A stretch of DNA of 64,000 bases. It comes from Thermoleophilaceae bacterium (GTDB lineage: Bacteria; Actinomycetota; Thermoleophilia; Solirubrobacterales; Thermoleophilaceae). The first letter of the stretch is position 1; every line of letters begins with the position of its first letter. Below are positions 63,454-64,000 of the stretch, piece after piece. Made by a program: the position numbers and the translations under genes. The stretch spans positions 62,001-126,000 of the forward strand of contig JAUJNF010000001.1 in assembly GCA_030446485.1 (NCBI GenBank). The letters are read 5' to 3'. The notes under the pieces are model-generated. The model had not been told where the DNA came from and searched no databases. It worked only from the letters and a program-made list of their open reading frames with translations.

Positions 63454-64000
63454 TCACCGGCGAGGCACCAGAGTCGCCACCACGAAACCCAGTTCGTCAC
63501 GGTGGATGGCTTCGAGATCGAACCGCTGGCTGATGCGCTGCAGGACCCAGGCCTGCAGCGGAGCCATGCTGGTACCCGCCACGGGCCGGGCCAAGAGGTC
63601 GCGGAACGGCTGCGACCGTAGCGCGGCGAAGACCTTCAGGCCGTCGACCTGAGTCAGCAACCGATCGCCCTCTTCCAGCTCCGCCACGGAGCGGCGCAAG
63701 TCCGGGAGGTACTGCGAGGGCACGAAGCTGTCCGCCGTCGGATAGCTGAGCGGGAATGCGTTCGTGCGATCGCTTCGGATCAGGATCTCGACCTCCAGAT
63801 CGGGCGAGACGAGGGTCGGCACCCGAGGCTCGCCCGGCATGAAGCGGGCGAGGAGGGCCTCCCCCTGAGCGGCACGGGGATCGAGTGGCGGCGCATTCCA
63901 GAGGGTCCGGAGGGCGGTGGCCGGCGAGTCGCCGCCGGGAACCACATGGCCGAGCGCCGACCGTGACAAACGGTCGCCGATCGACGACCAGCCGACGGAT
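63454..64000 (-). CDS. Hypothetical protein, C-terminal part
   Basis: The gene runs off the right edge; at least 180 residues are visible and the frame stays open through TTG 63969 to the window end (reading SVGWSSIGDRL). Features are LRRSVAELEEGDRLLTQVDG and RFDLEAIHRDELGFVVATLV. This may be the soluble end of a membrane glycosyltransferase, but no motif proves it. It is convergent with the GT2 gene, 24 nt between stops. Confidence 0.6.
   Translation of the reverse strand, partial: SVGWSSIGDRLSRSALGHVVPGGDSPATALRTLWNAPPLDPRAAQGEALLARFMPGEPRVPTLVSPDLEVEILIRSDRTNAFPLSYPTADSFVPSQYLPDLRRSVAELEEGDRLLTQVDGLKVFAALRSQPFRDLLARPVAGTSMAPLQAWVLQRISQRFDLEAIHRDELGFVVATLVPRR

Noticed and set aside
43950-64000. 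Secondary-metabolite gene cluster
   Set aside because: Sugar-nucleotide, glycosyltransferase and Wzm/Wzt genes point to an envelope polysaccharide. There are no polyketide, peptide synthetase or terpene synthase genes.

Overview
The window is about 70% GC, has GC-skewed third codon positions, uses GTG and TTG starts freely and is packed with genes. It has the gene order comF-hpf-secA-prfB and ftsE-ftsX-ctpA-rnr-smpB next to ssrA, a class E sortase with an LAxTG substrate, many secreted proteins and lipoproteins, and an ABC-type polysaccharide exporter. This fits a high-GC Gram-positive actinobacterium, most likely a deep-branching one (Thermoleophilia or Solirubrobacterales-like). The taxonomic placement is inference. 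I see no rRNA, tRNA, CRISPR array, insertion sequence or prophage.

Layout. 1-8 kb: C-terminal part of an AddA/UvrD-type helicase-nuclease, EttA, a DUF2304-GT2 fusion, a cyclopropane synthase-like methyltransferase, YceH and a membrane GGDEF protein. 8-15.4 kb: HMG-CoA reductase, an ABC-2 exporter whose permease is frameshifted, a frameshifted VOC protein, a DUF2855 protein, a MetE-like protein, a small methyltransferase and an ion channel. The sequence between about 9.7 and 14.9 kb carries four apparent one-base indels, three of them in G/C runs. 15.4-20 kb: a secreted CocE/S15 hydrolase, a secreted EPAPT-repeat protein and glutamate dehydrogenase. 20-27 kb: the tmRNA gene (tag ADSNHEFALAA) with a strong terminator, an M50 protease, and the minus-strand run ftsE-ftsX-ctpA-rnr-smpB. 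Ribosome rescue (tmRNA, SmpB, RNase R) is therefore clustered, beside two proteases. 27-37.4 kb: an ECF sigma factor with a membrane segment and acidic Ser/Gly/Asp tail, nadC-nadA, an HD-GYP protein, and comF-hpf-secA-prfB, where prfB uses a programmed +1 frameshift at CTTTGAC, then ctaG.

37.4-44 kb is the most unusual part, a surface-protein cluster. It holds a 609-aa protein joining two winged helices, a sigma-region-2-like segment, an anti-sigma-type zinc motif, one membrane helix and a LytR_C domain. It also holds two lipoproteins, a secreted metzincin, an LARTG-anchored protein and a class E sortase whose cytoplasmic N-terminus carries the same winged-helix domain. Fusing DNA-binding-type domains to cell-wall enzymes or wall-linked domains suggests that wall or surface status is read directly into transcription. 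That is inference.

44-64 kb: sugar-nucleotide and envelope polysaccharide genes. These are two mannose-1-phosphate guanylyltransferase-like enzymes, a phosphoglucose/phosphomannose isomerase, UDP-glucose dehydrogenase, an LCP ligase, a GT2-WsaF fusion, a Wzm/Wzt exporter with a glycan-binding Wzt tail, an acyltransferase, a PhyH dioxygenase, a methyltransferase and a GT2. AhcY (with a MerR regulator), an epoxide hydrolase-like protein and an M20 peptidase are interspersed. Three oddities stand out. ftsX and ahcY have no canonical start codon where the family N-terminus begins. A 98-bp low-GC patch full of inverted repeats lies inside ugd. A perfect 54-bp-period tandem duplication lies inside the LCP gene.
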